Of a stretch of DNA of 31,457 bases, positions 1 through 7,942 are shown in pieces. The number at the start of each line of letters is the position of its first letter. The first letter of the stretch is position 1. The stretch is from an uncultured Microbacteriaceae bacterium (lineage in GTDB: Bacteria > Actinomycetota > Actinomycetes > Actinomycetales > Microbacteriaceae), in assembly GCA_903907615.1 (NCBI GenBank), contig CAIVOR010000369.1:1-31457 (forward strand), read 5' to 3'. The translations under genes were made by a program, and so were the position numbers. The notes under the pieces were generated by a model, which saw only the letters and a program-made list of their open reading frames with translations, was not told the DNA's origin and did not search any database.

Positions 1-512
1 CCCTCGTCGGTGAGATCGAACGAGTAGGCGTCTTTCATCGTGAACTCGCGACCGCGCAGGAGTCCGGCCCGGGGCCGAGCTTCGTCACGATACTTGTCCT
101 GGATTTGGTAGAGGCAGACCGGCAGATCTTTGTAGGACGTGTAGAGGTCCTTGACCAGCAGCGTGAACGCCTCTTCGTGGGTAGGTGCAAGCAGGTAATC
201 GGCGTCTTTGCGGTCTTTCAGGCGGAAAATGCCGTCACCGTATTCGTCCCAGCGACCCGTCGCCTCATAGGGCTCCTTGGGCAGCAGGGCCGGAAAGTGC
301 ACTTCTTGCGCGCCGGCGGCGGTCATCTCCTCGCGGATGATGCGCTCCACCTTGGCCTTAACACGCAGCCCGAGCGGAAGCCAGGCAAAGATACCGGGCG
401 CCTGACGGCGAATGTATCCCGCACGCAGGAGCAGTCGGTGGCTGGTGACCTCGGCGTCGGCCGGGTCTTCGCGAAGGGTACGAAGGAAGAGGTGAGAGAG
501 AAGCGTAGGCAC
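1..512 (-). CDS. proS: Prolyl-tRNA synthetase, N-terminal part (cut by window edge)
   Basis: Charges tRNA-Pro with proline in the cytoplasm. Reading the minus strand from a GTG at 512-510 gives 170 codons that run off the window. The product begins MPTLLSHLFLRTLREDP and contains the class II synthetase catalytic segments LLAPTHEEAFTLL and YRDEARPRAGLLRGREF followed by TMKDAYSFD, as in bacterial ProS. The GTG start is supported by the family-typical N-terminus and by a TAACAT hexamer exactly six bases upstream; the first three bases of that hexamer are the TAA stop of the preceding MFS gene. It lies 9 bp downstream of the MFS gene on the same strand. The editing domain and C-terminus are outside the window. 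Identity is very secure. Confidence 0.96.
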   Translation of the reverse strand, partial: MPTLLSHLFLRTLREDPADAEVTSHRLLLRAGYIRRQAPGIFAWLPLGLRVKAKVERIIREEMTAAGAQEVHFPALLPKEPYEATGRWDEYGDGIFRLKDRKDADYLLAPTHEEAFTLLVKDLYTSYKDLPVCLYQIQDKYRDEARPRAGLLRGREFTMKDAYSFDLTDE

Positions 513-518
513 GCCTCA

Positions 519-524
519 ATGTTA
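519..524 (-). promoter_or_regulatory. Leaderless -10 hexamer for proS
   Basis: On the minus strand TAACAT is followed by six bases (TGAGGC) and then the GTG of proS, so the expected transcription start coincides with the start codon. TGAGGC could also act as a weak ribosome binding site for read-through transcripts. The hexamer overlaps the stop codon of the MFS gene. No convincing -35 box was seen. Confidence 0.5.
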
Positions 525-1781
525 GGCGGTGGGCGTGCCCCGAGTGCGCGCGCGCACGATGAGCACCGTGCTCGTCACACCGACGGTGAGCGCGATGGTG
601 ACCGCGTTGAGCAGGCCGTAGCCAATGGCAGCAAGCGTAATTCCCGCGGCGGCTCCGGCGGCGGCACCCGTGAAACTCATGATCGTGTCCGACAAACCCT
701 GCACTGTGGGGCGATCTTCCGGGGTCACACTCTCAGTCAGCAACGCCGACGCGGCCACCGTCGAGGCCGACCACCCCAGACCGAGGAGGATCATCGACAC
801 CACGACGGCCGTCATGTCTCCCGACGCCACGGTATTCACAACAAGGGCGGCCAGCAGGATGATCTGCCCCAGAACAATAACCGCGATGCGGCCCCAGCGG
901 TCGGAGAGCCAACCGAACAGGGGCGAGAACCCGTACATGCCGGCCGTGTGCAGGCTGACCGTGAGGCCGATGAGCGGCAAGACGACGTTCATCATCGACA
1001 GGTGCACGGGAGTCATCGACATGATGGCCACCATCACGCCGTGGCTGAGGGCCATGGCCACCACGGCCGCGGCGGCCATGGGGGTGGCCCGAAGAATTCC
1101 GAAGGCGGCCCCGATGCTGCGCTTGGTGGAGACCACTTCAACCCCATCGCGCACGCGCTGGGCACGCGCTTCGAGCAGGGGGTCCGGGCGCAGCCCGATG
1201 GAGTAGAACACCACACCGACCACGTAGAAGAAGGCGGCAATGACGAACGCGCCCGCCAGGGTGGGAAGTCCGAGAATGAGTCCGAACGAGTTTCCGGGAC
1301 CGATGAGGTTTGGGCCAATCACCACGCCGACGGTGGTGGCCCAGACAACGAGCGAGAGGTCCCGTGCGCGCGTCGCGGGTTGGGCAAGATCGGTGGCGGC
1401 AAAGCGGGTCTGGAGGTTGGCCGCGTTTCCGGCGCCCACGAGGGCAATGCCCACGATGAAGAGTGGGAAGGATTGCGCCACGTCGGCGAAGACCACGATG
1501 ACCGAACCAACGGCCGCAATACCCAGCCCGAGAGAGAGCGCCCAGCGCCGACCCCAGCGATTGGCGTAACGCGCGAGGGGGAAGGCGAGGAGTGCCGTTC
1601 CCAGCGTGGCGAACGTGGCCGAGAGTCCACCCAGTGCCGGAGTCCCGCTGATGTGTGCGGCCATGAGCGAACCGATGGAGAAGCTGGCTCCGGTGCCCAG
1701 TGCACCCAAGACCTGCCCAATGGACAGAATGGTGAGGATTCTGCGCTGCAACCCTCGCCGAGTCGCGGTGGTCGTACTCAT
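522..1781 (-). CDS. MFS transporter, probable drug/small-molecule exporter
   Basis: A 419-residue protein of alternating hydrophobic segments (about 12 membrane helices). It carries the MFS loop 2-3 signature LARYANRWGRRWAL and its degenerate repeat GWLSDRWGRIAV in the second half. The substrate cannot be read from sequence; the family includes drug and metabolite exporters driven by proton exchange. I chose the ATG at 1781 (product begins MSTTTATRRGLQRR) because an AGGGGC ribosome binding site at 1791-1796 lies nine bases upstream; that site overlaps the ispG stop codon. The gap to ispG is 13 bp, so it is probably co-transcribed with ispG. A transporter between ispG and proS looks like a later addition to an otherwise conserved order. 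A longer upstream reading would overlap ispG and is unlikely. Confidence 0.88.
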   Translation of the reverse strand: MSTTTATRRGLQRRILTILSIGQVLGALGTGASFSIGSLMAAHISGTPALGGLSATFATLGTALLAFPLARYANRWGRRWALSLGLGIAAVGSVIVVFADVAQSFPLFIVGIALVGAGNAANLQTRFAATDLAQPATRARDLSLVVWATTVGVVIGPNLIGPGNSFGLILGLPTLAGAFVIAAFFYVVGVVFYSIGLRPDPLLEARAQRVRDGVEVVSTKRSIGAAFGILRATPMAAAAVVAMALSHGVMVAIMSMTPVHLSMMNVVLPLIGLTVSLHTAGMYGFSPLFGWLSDRWGRIAVIVLGQIILLAALVVNTVASGDMTAVVVSMILLGLGWSASTVAASALLTESVTPEDRPTVQGLSDTIMSFTGAAAGAAAGITLAAIGYGLLNAVTIALTVGVTSTVLIVRARTRGTPTA

Positions 1782-1794
1782 GCGAGTCACGCCC

Positions 1795-2943
1795 CTAGGA
1801 CGTGATGACCTGAACCGATCCGGTCTCCGAGGCGGGCATGGATGCGGCCAGGCGGTTGGCCTCTTCGATGAGCGTGGCCACAATCTCGGACTCGGGGACT
1901 GTCTTGATGACCTCGCCCTTGACGAAAATCTGGCCCTTGCCGTTGCCCGACGCCACGCCGAGGTCAGCCTCGCGCGCCTCGCCGGGACCGTTCACAACGC
2001 AACCCATCACAGCCACGCGCAACGGCACGCTCATGCCCTGAAGACCCTCGGTGACCTGCTCGGCCAGTGTGTAGACGTCGACCTGAGCACGGCCACAGCT
2101 GGGGCACGAGACAATTTCGAGCTTGCGCTCGCGCAGGTTGAGCGACTGAAGAATCTGGAGTCCGACCTTGACTTCTTCGGCCGGCGGTGCCGACAGGGAC
2201 ACACGAATGGTGTCGCCGATACCCTCGCCCAGCAGGATGCCGAAGGCCGTTGCCGACTTGATTGTGCCCTGAAACGACGGACCTGCTTCGGTGACCCCGA
2301 GGTGCAGGGGCCAGTCGCCGCGTTCCGCAAGGAGTCGGTACGCCTTGACCATAATCACGGGGTCATTGTGCTTGACCGAAATCTTGAAGTCGTGGAAGTC
2401 ATGCTCTTCGAACAGGCTGGCCTCCCACACGGCGCTCTCGACGAGTGCCTCGGGCGTGGCCTTTCCATACTTCTCGAGCAGACGCGGGTCGAGCGAACCC
2501 GCGTTGACACCGATGCGCACGCTCACGCCGGCGGCTTTGGCGCGGGCGGCAATTTCACCGACCTGGTCATCGAACTTGCGGATGTTTCCGGGGTTCACCC
2601 GAACCGCGGCACAACCGGCATCAATGGCCGCATAAACATAGTTGGGCTGAAAGTGAATGTCCGCGATAACCGGGATCTGGCTCTTCCTGGCGATGACGGG
2701 AAGCGCCTCGGCGTCGTCGCGGCTCGGCACGGCGACGCGGACAATGTCACACCCGGAAGCGGTGAGCTCGGCGATCTGCTGCAGCGTGGCGTTGATCTCA
2801 GTCGTGGGCGTGGTTGTCATCGACTGCACCGACACCTGAGCGTCGCCGCCGACCAGAACCTTTCCCACTTTGATCTGACGTGAGACACGGCGCGGGGCAA
2901 GAACCTCGGGCTTGGCGGGCATTCCTAAATTGACGGCAGGCAC
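1795..2943 (-). CDS. ispG: 4-hydroxy-3-methylbut-2-en-1-yl diphosphate synthase (IspG/GcpE)
   Basis: Penultimate enzyme of the MEP isoprenoid pathway: reductive conversion of MEcPP to HMBPP using a [4Fe-4S] cluster, in the cytoplasm. The 382-residue length is normal. The cluster ligands are visible as CPSCGRAQVD (C280, C283) and GCVVNGPGEAREAD (C315, with E322 as the usual fourth ligand). The barrel domain contains SVQSMTTTPT and ADIHFQPNY. The start is a GTG at 2943; it gives the family-typical MPAVNLGMP N-terminus and sits six bases after a TAGGCT hexamer, so I prefer it to the ATG at 2922. It lies 25 bp downstream of rseP in the dxr-rseP-ispG order common in actinobacteria, but apparently has its own promoter. 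Confidence 0.97.
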   Translation of the reverse strand: MPAVNLGMPAKPEVLAPRRVSRQIKVGKVLVGGDAQVSVQSMTTTPTTEINATLQQIAELTASGCDIVRVAVPSRDDAEALPVIARKSQIPVIADIHFQPNYVYAAIDAGCAAVRVNPGNIRKFDDQVGEIAARAKAAGVSVRIGVNAGSLDPRLLEKYGKATPEALVESAVWEASLFEEHDFHDFKISVKHNDPVIMVKAYRLLAERGDWPLHLGVTEAGPSFQGTIKSATAFGILLGEGIGDTIRVSLSAPPAEEVKVGLQILQSLNLRERKLEIVSCPSCGRAQVDVYTLAEQVTEGLQGMSVPLRVAVMGCVVNGPGEAREADLGVASGNGKGQIFVKGEVIKTVPESEIVATLIEEANRLAASMPASETGSVQVITS

Positions 2944-2949
2944 GAGGCT

Positions 2950-2955
2950 AGCCTA
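2950..2955 (-). promoter_or_regulatory. Leaderless -10 hexamer for ispG
   Basis: TAGGCT on the minus strand is followed by AGCCTC and then the GTG start of ispG. The spacing is exactly six bases, as for the other leaderless starts in this window. It lies in the 25-bp gap after rseP, so ispG can be transcribed independently of the upstream genes. Confidence 0.6.
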
Positions 2956-2968
2956 CGACGAATCCGGT

Positions 2969-4279
2969 CTAGAAGATGATGACCGGCTTGACGATGTCGG
3001 CGTAAATGAGCAGCGCACTCATGGCAATCATGATGACCACAACAACGAAGGTGATGGGCATGAGCCGTGCGATGTCAACCGGGCCGGGATCGGGCCTCTT
3101 GCGCAGACGTGCCCACCCGCGGCGGATGAGCTCCCACAGGGCTCCGGCGATGTGGCCGCCGTCGAGCGGGAGGAGCGGGATGAGGTTGAACACGAAGAGA
3201 GCTACGTTGAGTGAGGCGAGAATGCCCAGCAATGACGCAATCTTGCCGTCGGTCGATACCGCCGATGATCCCGCGATGTCGCCGGCGACGCGCCCGACAC
3301 CCACCACCGAGATCGGACCGTCGAGCTGACGCTCCTCGGGCCCGAAGGCGGCCTCGCCCACGGCGACGAGTCGCTCAGGCAGCGTGAGAATCATGGTTGC
3401 GGTACCCGTGACGGTTTGCCCCACGAGGGGGAACGCTGCCGTGATGGGCTGAGGCTGCATGACCGTCGAGGGCGAAATGCCCACGAAACCGACCTCGTGA
3501 GTGAGCGCCTCTCCGTTGGGACCCGTGACGGGTGATCCGGCGTCGTCGTAGACGGGGCGCGTCACCTCAACCGGCGTGACGGGCAGCGTGAGCGTTGTAC
3601 CATCGCGCTCGACAGTGAAGTTGAGCGTTGTGGCGGCTGCCGGAGCGATGGCCTTCGAGACGTCGGTCCACGTGCTCACCGGGGTGTCATTGATGGCAAC
3701 GATGGTGTCGCCCGCCTTGAGACCGCCGAGAGCCCCGGGCGCGTCGGGCGTGGTGGCCGAGCACGACTGGGTGCTCTCGATGCACGGGGACACCGCGGCC
3801 AGGGTGCTCGTCGCCTGCGGCATTCCGAATCCCATGACGATGATGGCAAAAAGGACAAACGCCAACACGAGGTTCATGAACGGACCGCCGAACATGATGA
3901 TGATGCGCTTCCACACGGGGAGTCGGTAGAAGAGACGATCGGGGTTGACATTTTCCGCGCTCTCGGCACTCACGTCGCGCGCGTCTTGGACCATCTTGCC
4001 GAAGAGTCCGCGGGCTCCGGCCTTGGCACGCGCCTTTCCGGGCGGGAACATACCCGCCATCGAAATGTAGCCACCGAGCGGCAACGCCTTGATGCCGTAC
4101 TCGGTCTCTCCCCATTTCTTGCGAAACAGGGTGGGACCGAAACCGATCATGTACTGGGCGACTTTGACGCGGAAGATTTTGGCGGGAATGAGGTGGCCGA
4201 GTTCGTGCAGACCAATGGACACGGAGAGTCCAATAAGAAAGATCACTACGCCGAGGAGGAAGGGCCAGAAATTCGTCAC
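2969..4279 (-). CDS. rseP: Site-2-type intramembrane zinc metalloprotease (RseP/Rip1 family, M50)
   Basis: Intramembrane protease that cleaves membrane-anchored regulators such as anti-sigma factors; the mycobacterial relative is Rip1. The 436-residue protein has an N-terminal membrane helix holding the zinc motif HELGH (H25, E26, H29). A PDZ domain follows at about residues 165-235 (GLKAGDTIVAINDTPV). The second active-site motif is PLLPLDGGHIAGALW (D373), and a final membrane helix lies near the C-terminus. The GTG start at 4279 is six bases after a TAGTCT hexamer, suggesting a leaderless transcript. It sits between dxr and ispG with gaps of 52 and 25 bp. The order is conserved in actinobacteria although its role differs from theirs. 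The substrate is unknown; no anti-sigma factor gene is in the window. Confidence 0.94.
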   Translation of the reverse strand: MTNFWPFLLGVVIFLIGLSVSIGLHELGHLIPAKIFRVKVAQYMIGFGPTLFRKKWGETEYGIKALPLGGYISMAGMFPPGKARAKAGARGLFGKMVQDARDVSAESAENVNPDRLFYRLPVWKRIIIMFGGPFMNLVLAFVLFAIIVMGFGMPQATSTLAAVSPCIESTQSCSATTPDAPGALGGLKAGDTIVAINDTPVSTWTDVSKAIAPAAATTLNFTVERDGTTLTLPVTPVEVTRPVYDDAGSPVTGPNGEALTHEVGFVGISPSTVMQPQPITAAFPLVGQTVTGTATMILTLPERLVAVGEAAFGPEERQLDGPISVVGVGRVAGDIAGSSAVSTDGKIASLLGILASLNVALFVFNLIPLLPLDGGHIAGALWELIRRGWARLRKRPDPGPVDIARLMPITFVVVVIMIAMSALLIYADIVKPVIIF

Positions 4280-4285
4280 GAGGCG

Positions 4286-4291
4286 AGACTA
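4286..4291 (-). promoter_or_regulatory. Leaderless -10 hexamer for rseP
   Basis: TAGTCT on the minus strand is followed by CGCCTC and the GTG start of rseP, again with six-base spacing. There is no Shine-Dalgarno-like sequence in front of this GTG, which fits leaderless initiation. It lies in the 52-bp gap after dxr. Confidence 0.58.
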
Positions 4292-4331
4292 CGCGGAATG
4301 TCTGACAGTTTCCCGCACCGGGTCTGAGGGT

Positions 4332-5447
4332 TTACCGGTGGTCGATGACGTCGCGTGCCGTCGCCCGTGCCCACGCATCGGCATCCAACAAAAGTTCGCG
4401 CGAGAGCGCGTCGGTGGGTGCGGTGTGGACGTCGACGACGCGCTTGACCGTATCCACGATGTCGGTGAATCCGAGGCGACCCGCGTGGAATGCGAGGACG
4501 GCCACTTCGTTCGCCGCATTCATGACGGCCGGGAACGTTCCGCCCTGCGCGCCCACCGACTTGGCCAAGGCCACAGCGGGGAAGGCGACCTCGTCGAGCG
4601 GTTCGAAGGTCCACGTGTGCGCGGACGTCCAGTCGACGGCGGCCGTGACATGAGGCACGCGTCGCGGCCAGTCGAGACCGAGCGCGATGGGCAACTTCAT
4701 GTCGGGCGGTGAGGCCTGAGCCAGAGTTGATCCGTCGACGAATTCCACCATGGAGTGAATCACGGACTGGGGATGCACGGTCACAGAAATGTCGGCGTAG
4801 TCGATGTCGAAGAGGAGGCTCGCCTCAATCACCTCGAGACCCTTATTCATGAGCGTGGCGGAGTTGGTGGTCACCATGAGTCCCATGTCCCACGTGGGAT
4901 GTGCGAGTGCCTGCTGCGGTGTCACGTCGCGCAGTTCTTCTGGCGATCGGCCACGGAAGGGTCCGCCCGATGCCGTGAGTACCAGGCGTCGCACCTCACC
5001 GTGCGTGCCCGAGACAAGACACTGCGCGATGGCGGAGTGTTCGCTGTCTACCGGAACAATTTGCCCCGGTGCGGCGGCCTCCGTGACCAGCGATCCACCA
5101 ATAATCAAACTTTCCTTGTTGGCCAGCGCCAGCGTCATGCCGCGCTCGAGCGTGGCGAGCGTGGGGCCAAGCCCGACAGCGCCGGTCATGCCGTTGAGAA
5201 CCACGTCGGCATCCACCGCCCGCACGAGATCTTCGGACGCGTCGGCGCCCAGCGCCGTGTGTGTCACGCCATAGGCCCGCGCTTGCTCGGCCAGTAACTC
5301 GGCCTGCGTTCCCGCAGAGAGGCCCACCACCTGAAAGCGATCGGGGTTTGCCGAAATCACCTCGAGCGCTTGCGTGCCAATGGAACCGGTGGAACCCAGA
5401 ATGATGACGCGGCGCACGGTACTTATCTTTGCACCCCCATGCAGCAT
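4332..5447 (-). CDS. dxr: 1-deoxy-D-xylulose 5-phosphate reductoisomerase
   Basis: Second enzyme of the MEP pathway, converting DXP to MEP with NADPH and a divalent metal. The 371-residue protein has the NADPH-binding GSTGSIG (residues 18-24), the ALANKESLI segment, the metal/substrate region PVDSEHSAI, the LTASGGPFRG loop, the TNSATLMNKGLEVIEA segment and VHPQSVIHSMVEF. The ATG at 5447 is chosen because AGGAG lies six bases upstream; the GTG at 5417 would begin at VRRVIILGSTGSIG and lacks such a site. Only 22 bp separate it from the divergent gabT, so its promoter must lie within the gabT reading frame. Transcription probably continues toward rseP. Confidence 0.96.
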   Translation of the reverse strand: MLHGGAKISTVRRVIILGSTGSIGTQALEVISANPDRFQVVGLSAGTQAELLAEQARAYGVTHTALGADASEDLVRAVDADVVLNGMTGAVGLGPTLATLERGMTLALANKESLIIGGSLVTEAAAPGQIVPVDSEHSAIAQCLVSGTHGEVRRLVLTASGGPFRGRSPEELRDVTPQQALAHPTWDMGLMVTTNSATLMNKGLEVIEASLLFDIDYADISVTVHPQSVIHSMVEFVDGSTLAQASPPDMKLPIALGLDWPRRVPHVTAAVDWTSAHTWTFEPLDEVAFPAVALAKSVGAQGGTFPAVMNAANEVAVLAFHAGRLGFTDIVDTVKRVVDVHTAPTDALSRELLLDADAWARATARDVIDHR

Positions 5448-5453
5448 GTCGGG

Positions 5454-5458
5454 CTCCT
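5454..5458 (-). promoter_or_regulatory. Ribosome binding site deciding the dxr start
   Basis: AGGAG on the minus strand, six bases before the dxr ATG. It is a near-ideal Shine-Dalgarno and favours the longer dxr product over an internal GTG. It touches the -10 hexamer of the divergent gabT gene at base 5458. Confidence 0.65.
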
Positions 5459-5463
5459 AGAAT
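5458..5463 (+). promoter_or_regulatory. Leaderless -10 hexamer for gabT
   Basis: TAGAAT is followed by TGCTGT and then the gabT ATG at 5470. The six-base spacing puts the transcription start on the A of the ATG. The corresponding -35 region falls inside the dxr coding sequence and shows no clear consensus. Confidence 0.6.
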
Positions 5464-5469
5464 TGCTGT

Positions 5470-6816
5470 ATGACGACAACAGCGCAGAGCCCGGCCCCCA
5501 TCACGCAAGAACGGTTGATTCGCACGGCGATTCCCGGCCCCCAGTCACAGGCCATGCACGCCCGTCGCGCCGAGGTCATTCCTCCCGGTGTGGGCGCCGC
5601 CCTTCCGGTGTACGTCGCCGCCGCCCACGAGTCAATCGTGGTGGACATCGACGGCAATCAGTTCATCGACTTCGCTTCGGGAATTGGCGTGACCACGATT
5701 GGTCACACCGACGATGCCGTGGTGGCCGCGGTCGCGGAACAGGCAGCGCTGTTCACTCACACGTGCTTCACCGTGACCCCCTACGAGGGATACGTGCGCG
5801 TTGCCGAACTTCTTGCTCAGCACACTCCTGGAACCCACGCCAAGCGCACCATGCTGTGCAACTCGGGCGCCGAGGCCGTGGAAAACGCGGTCAAGATTGC
5901 CCGCAAGTACACCGGCAAGAACGCGATCGGCGTTCTTGACCACGCGTACCACGGTCGTACGAACATGACAATGGCCATGAATTTCAAGAACAGCCCCTAC
6001 GCCACGGGCTTCGGCTCGCTGGGAACATCAGTGTTCCGGGCGCCCAACTCGTACCCGTATCAGGATGGGCTCTCGGGTGAAGAAGCCGCCGAGCGGACCA
6101 TTTGGTACTTCGAGAAGCAGGTCGGCGCTGCCGACCTCGCGGCCATCTTTGCCGAGCCCATCCAGGGCGAGGGCGGATTCATGGTTCCCGCCGAGGGCTA
6201 CCTCACCCTGCTTCAGGAGTGGTGCCACAAGAACAACGTGGTCTTCGTTGCCGACGAGGTGCAGAGCGGCATGGCTCGTTCGGGCACCTACTTCGCCTCG
6301 GAAGGACTGGGACTCGTCCCCGACCTGATGACCGTAGCCAAGGGCATCGCCGGCGGAATGCCGCTGGCCGGCGTTGTTGGCCGCGCCGACATCATGGACG
6401 CCGCTCACCCCGGCGGACTCGGTGGAACGTTTGGCGGAAACCCCGTCTCCTGCGCGGCATCCGTCGCGGTGTTCGACCAGATTGAACGACTCCACCTGCT
6501 CGGCGAGGCCAAGCGAGTTGAGAAGACACTGACCGCCGGCCTGACCGCCCTGCAGAAGAAGTACCCGCTGATTGGCGAGGTCCGCGGACGCGGCGCCATG
6601 ATTGCCATCGAGCTGGTGATCCCCGGCACCAAGAAGCCCGACGCCGCTGCCGTGAAGCACGTCGTCGACCATGGGTTCCAGAACGGATTGCTTTTGCTCA
6701 ACGCTGGCACGAACTACAACGTTCTACGCTTCCTCCCCAATGTGCGCATGACCGATGAGCTCATTAACGACGCCATGAGCGTGCTCGACGACGCTTTCGC
6801 CAGTTACACGAAGTGA
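5470..6816 (+). CDS. gabT: 4-aminobutyrate (GABA) transaminase, class III PLP aminotransferase
   Basis: Transfers the amino group of GABA to 2-oxoglutarate, giving succinate semialdehyde and glutamate. The 448-residue cytoplasmic enzyme carries class III landmarks: the phosphate-binding CNSGAEAVENAVKIAR (130-145), LDHAYHGRTNMTMAM, EPIQGEGGF, the PLP-pyridine acidic pair in VFVADEVQSGMARSG (D262, E263), and the Schiff-base lysine in TVAKGIAGGMPLAG (K291). The ATG start is preceded by a leaderless -10 hexamer rather than a ribosome binding site. ald follows after 10 bp, so both are probably one transcript that channels amino nitrogen. Related omega-amino acid substrates such as 5-aminovalerate are possible. 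No gabD is visible here. Confidence 0.92.
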   Translation: MTTTAQSPAPITQERLIRTAIPGPQSQAMHARRAEVIPPGVGAALPVYVAAAHESIVVDIDGNQFIDFASGIGVTTIGHTDDAVVAAVAEQAALFTHTCFTVTPYEGYVRVAELLAQHTPGTHAKRTMLCNSGAEAVENAVKIARKYTGKNAIGVLDHAYHGRTNMTMAMNFKNSPYATGFGSLGTSVFRAPNSYPYQDGLSGEEAAERTIWYFEKQVGAADLAAIFAEPIQGEGGFMVPAEGYLTLLQEWCHKNNVVFVADEVQSGMARSGTYFASEGLGLVPDLMTVAKGIAGGMPLAGVVGRADIMDAAHPGGLGGTFGGNPVSCAASVAVFDQIERLHLLGEAKRVEKTLTAGLTALQKKYPLIGEVRGRGAMIAIELVIPGTKKPDAAAVKHVVDHGFQNGLLLLNAGTNYNVLRFLPNVRMTDELINDAMSVLDDAFASYTK

Positions 6817-6826
6817 CGAGACTCTC

Positions 6827-7942
6827 GTGCGCATCGGCGTTCCGGCTGAGGTAAAGAACAACGAGTTCCGCGTTGCGCTGACGCCGAGTGGTGTTCACGA
6901 CCTGGTCGCCCGGGGTCACGAGGTTATCGTTCAATCCGGTGCCGGCCGAGGCTCCAGCCTGACCGATGCCGACTTCGTGGCAGCCGGTGCTCGGGTGATC
7001 GAGTCGGCGAGCGACGTATGGGCGAGCGCCGAGCTCGTGCTCAAAGTGAAAGAGCCACAGCCCGAGGAATTCGCGCACCTGCGTGAAGACCTCGTGTTGT
7101 TTACCTATCTGCACCTGGCGGCCGAGCCCGACCTCACGCGCGCGCTGTGTGATGCCCACACCACATCCATTGCTTACGAAACCGTGCAGGCGGCCAACGG
7201 CACACTTCCGCTCCTCGCCCCGATGAGTGAGGTTGCCGGACGACTTGCTCCCCTCGTGGGCGCGCACGCCATGATGGCACCGCAGGGCGGCCCGGGTCTG
7301 CTGGTCTCCGGAGTGCCGGGTACCCACGCCGCACACGTGGTAGTTCTCGGCGGCGGTGTCGCCGGAACGAACGCCATCCAGATGGCCGTCGGAATGGGCG
7401 CCCAGGTGACCGTACTCGATACCAATCTGTCGCGATTGGCCCAGCTCGATCTCGCCTTTCATGGTCGCGTGAACACGATCGCGTCGAATGCCCTTGAGAT
7501 TGACCGCGCAGTCTGTGCGGCCGATCTCGTGGTGGGAGCCGTACTCATCGCCGGAGCAAAAGCACCCAAGCTCGTCTCGAACGAACTCGTCTCACGCATG
7601 AAGCCGGGAAGTGTCCTTGTCGACATCGCTGTGGACCAGGGCGGATGCTTTGCGGACACGCACGCGACGACGCACGCCGACCCCACGTTCGCCGTGCACG
7701 GATCCATCTTTTACTGTGTCGCCAACATGCCAGGCGCTGTGCCCCACACCTCTACCTATGCCCTGACGAACGCCACCCTGCCGTTCGTGCGTCGGGTGGC
7801 TGACCTCGGGTGGCGGGATGCGCTCAGTGGCGACGCGACCTTGCGGGCCGGTCTCAACACGTGGGCCGGTCAGGTCACGAACGCGGGCGTCGCCGAAGCA
7901 CACGACATGGCCCTCACCCCGCTGACCGACGTCTTCGCTTAG
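6827..7942 (+). CDS. ald: Alanine dehydrogenase
   Basis: Reversible NAD-dependent conversion of L-alanine to pyruvate and ammonia. The 371-residue length and N-terminus MRIGVPAEVKNNEFRVALTP are typical. Substrate and catalytic positions line up with characterised Ald proteins: R15, K75 (LKVKEPQPEE), H96 (YLHLAAEPDL) and D270 (VLVDIAVDQGGC). The NAD-binding glycine motif is VLGGGVAGTNA with D198 at the end of the next strand. The start is the GTG at 6827, 10 bp after gabT; no strong ribosome binding site is present, so translation may be coupled to gabT. Its TAG stop overlaps the TAA stop of the convergent FtsK-like gene. With GabT it would recycle amino groups between glutamate, alanine and ammonia. 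Confidence 0.95.
   Translation: MRIGVPAEVKNNEFRVALTPSGVHDLVARGHEVIVQSGAGRGSSLTDADFVAAGARVIESASDVWASAELVLKVKEPQPEEFAHLREDLVLFTYLHLAAEPDLTRALCDAHTTSIAYETVQAANGTLPLLAPMSEVAGRLAPLVGAHAMMAPQGGPGLLVSGVPGTHAAHVVVLGGGVAGTNAIQMAVGMGAQVTVLDTNLSRLAQLDLAFHGRVNTIASNALEIDRAVCAADLVVGAVLIAGAKAPKLVSNELVSRMKPGSVLVDIAVDQGGCFADTHATTHADPTFAVHGSIFYCVANMPGAVPHTSTYALTNATLPFVRRVADLGWRDALSGDATLRAGLNTWAGQVTNAGVAEAHDMALTPLTDVFA

Noticed and set aside
544..557. 14-bp perfect palindrome GTGCGCGCGCGCAC near the 3' end of the MFS gene
   Set aside because: It is inside coding sequence (Arg/Ala codons) and is an alternating purine-pyrimidine run common in GC-rich genomes; no evidence of an operator.
105..1805. Long plus-strand open frame (566 codons, His/Arg/Gly-rich) opposite proS and the MFS gene
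   Set aside because: Composition is typical of an antisense shadow in GC-rich DNA; it lies opposite two well-supported genes and matches no family I recognise.
2922..2943. ATG at 2922 as the ispG start
   Set aside because: The GTG at 2943 gives the conserved MPAVNLGMP N-terminus and has a correctly spaced -10 hexamer; the ATG has AGG too close to act as a ribosome binding site.
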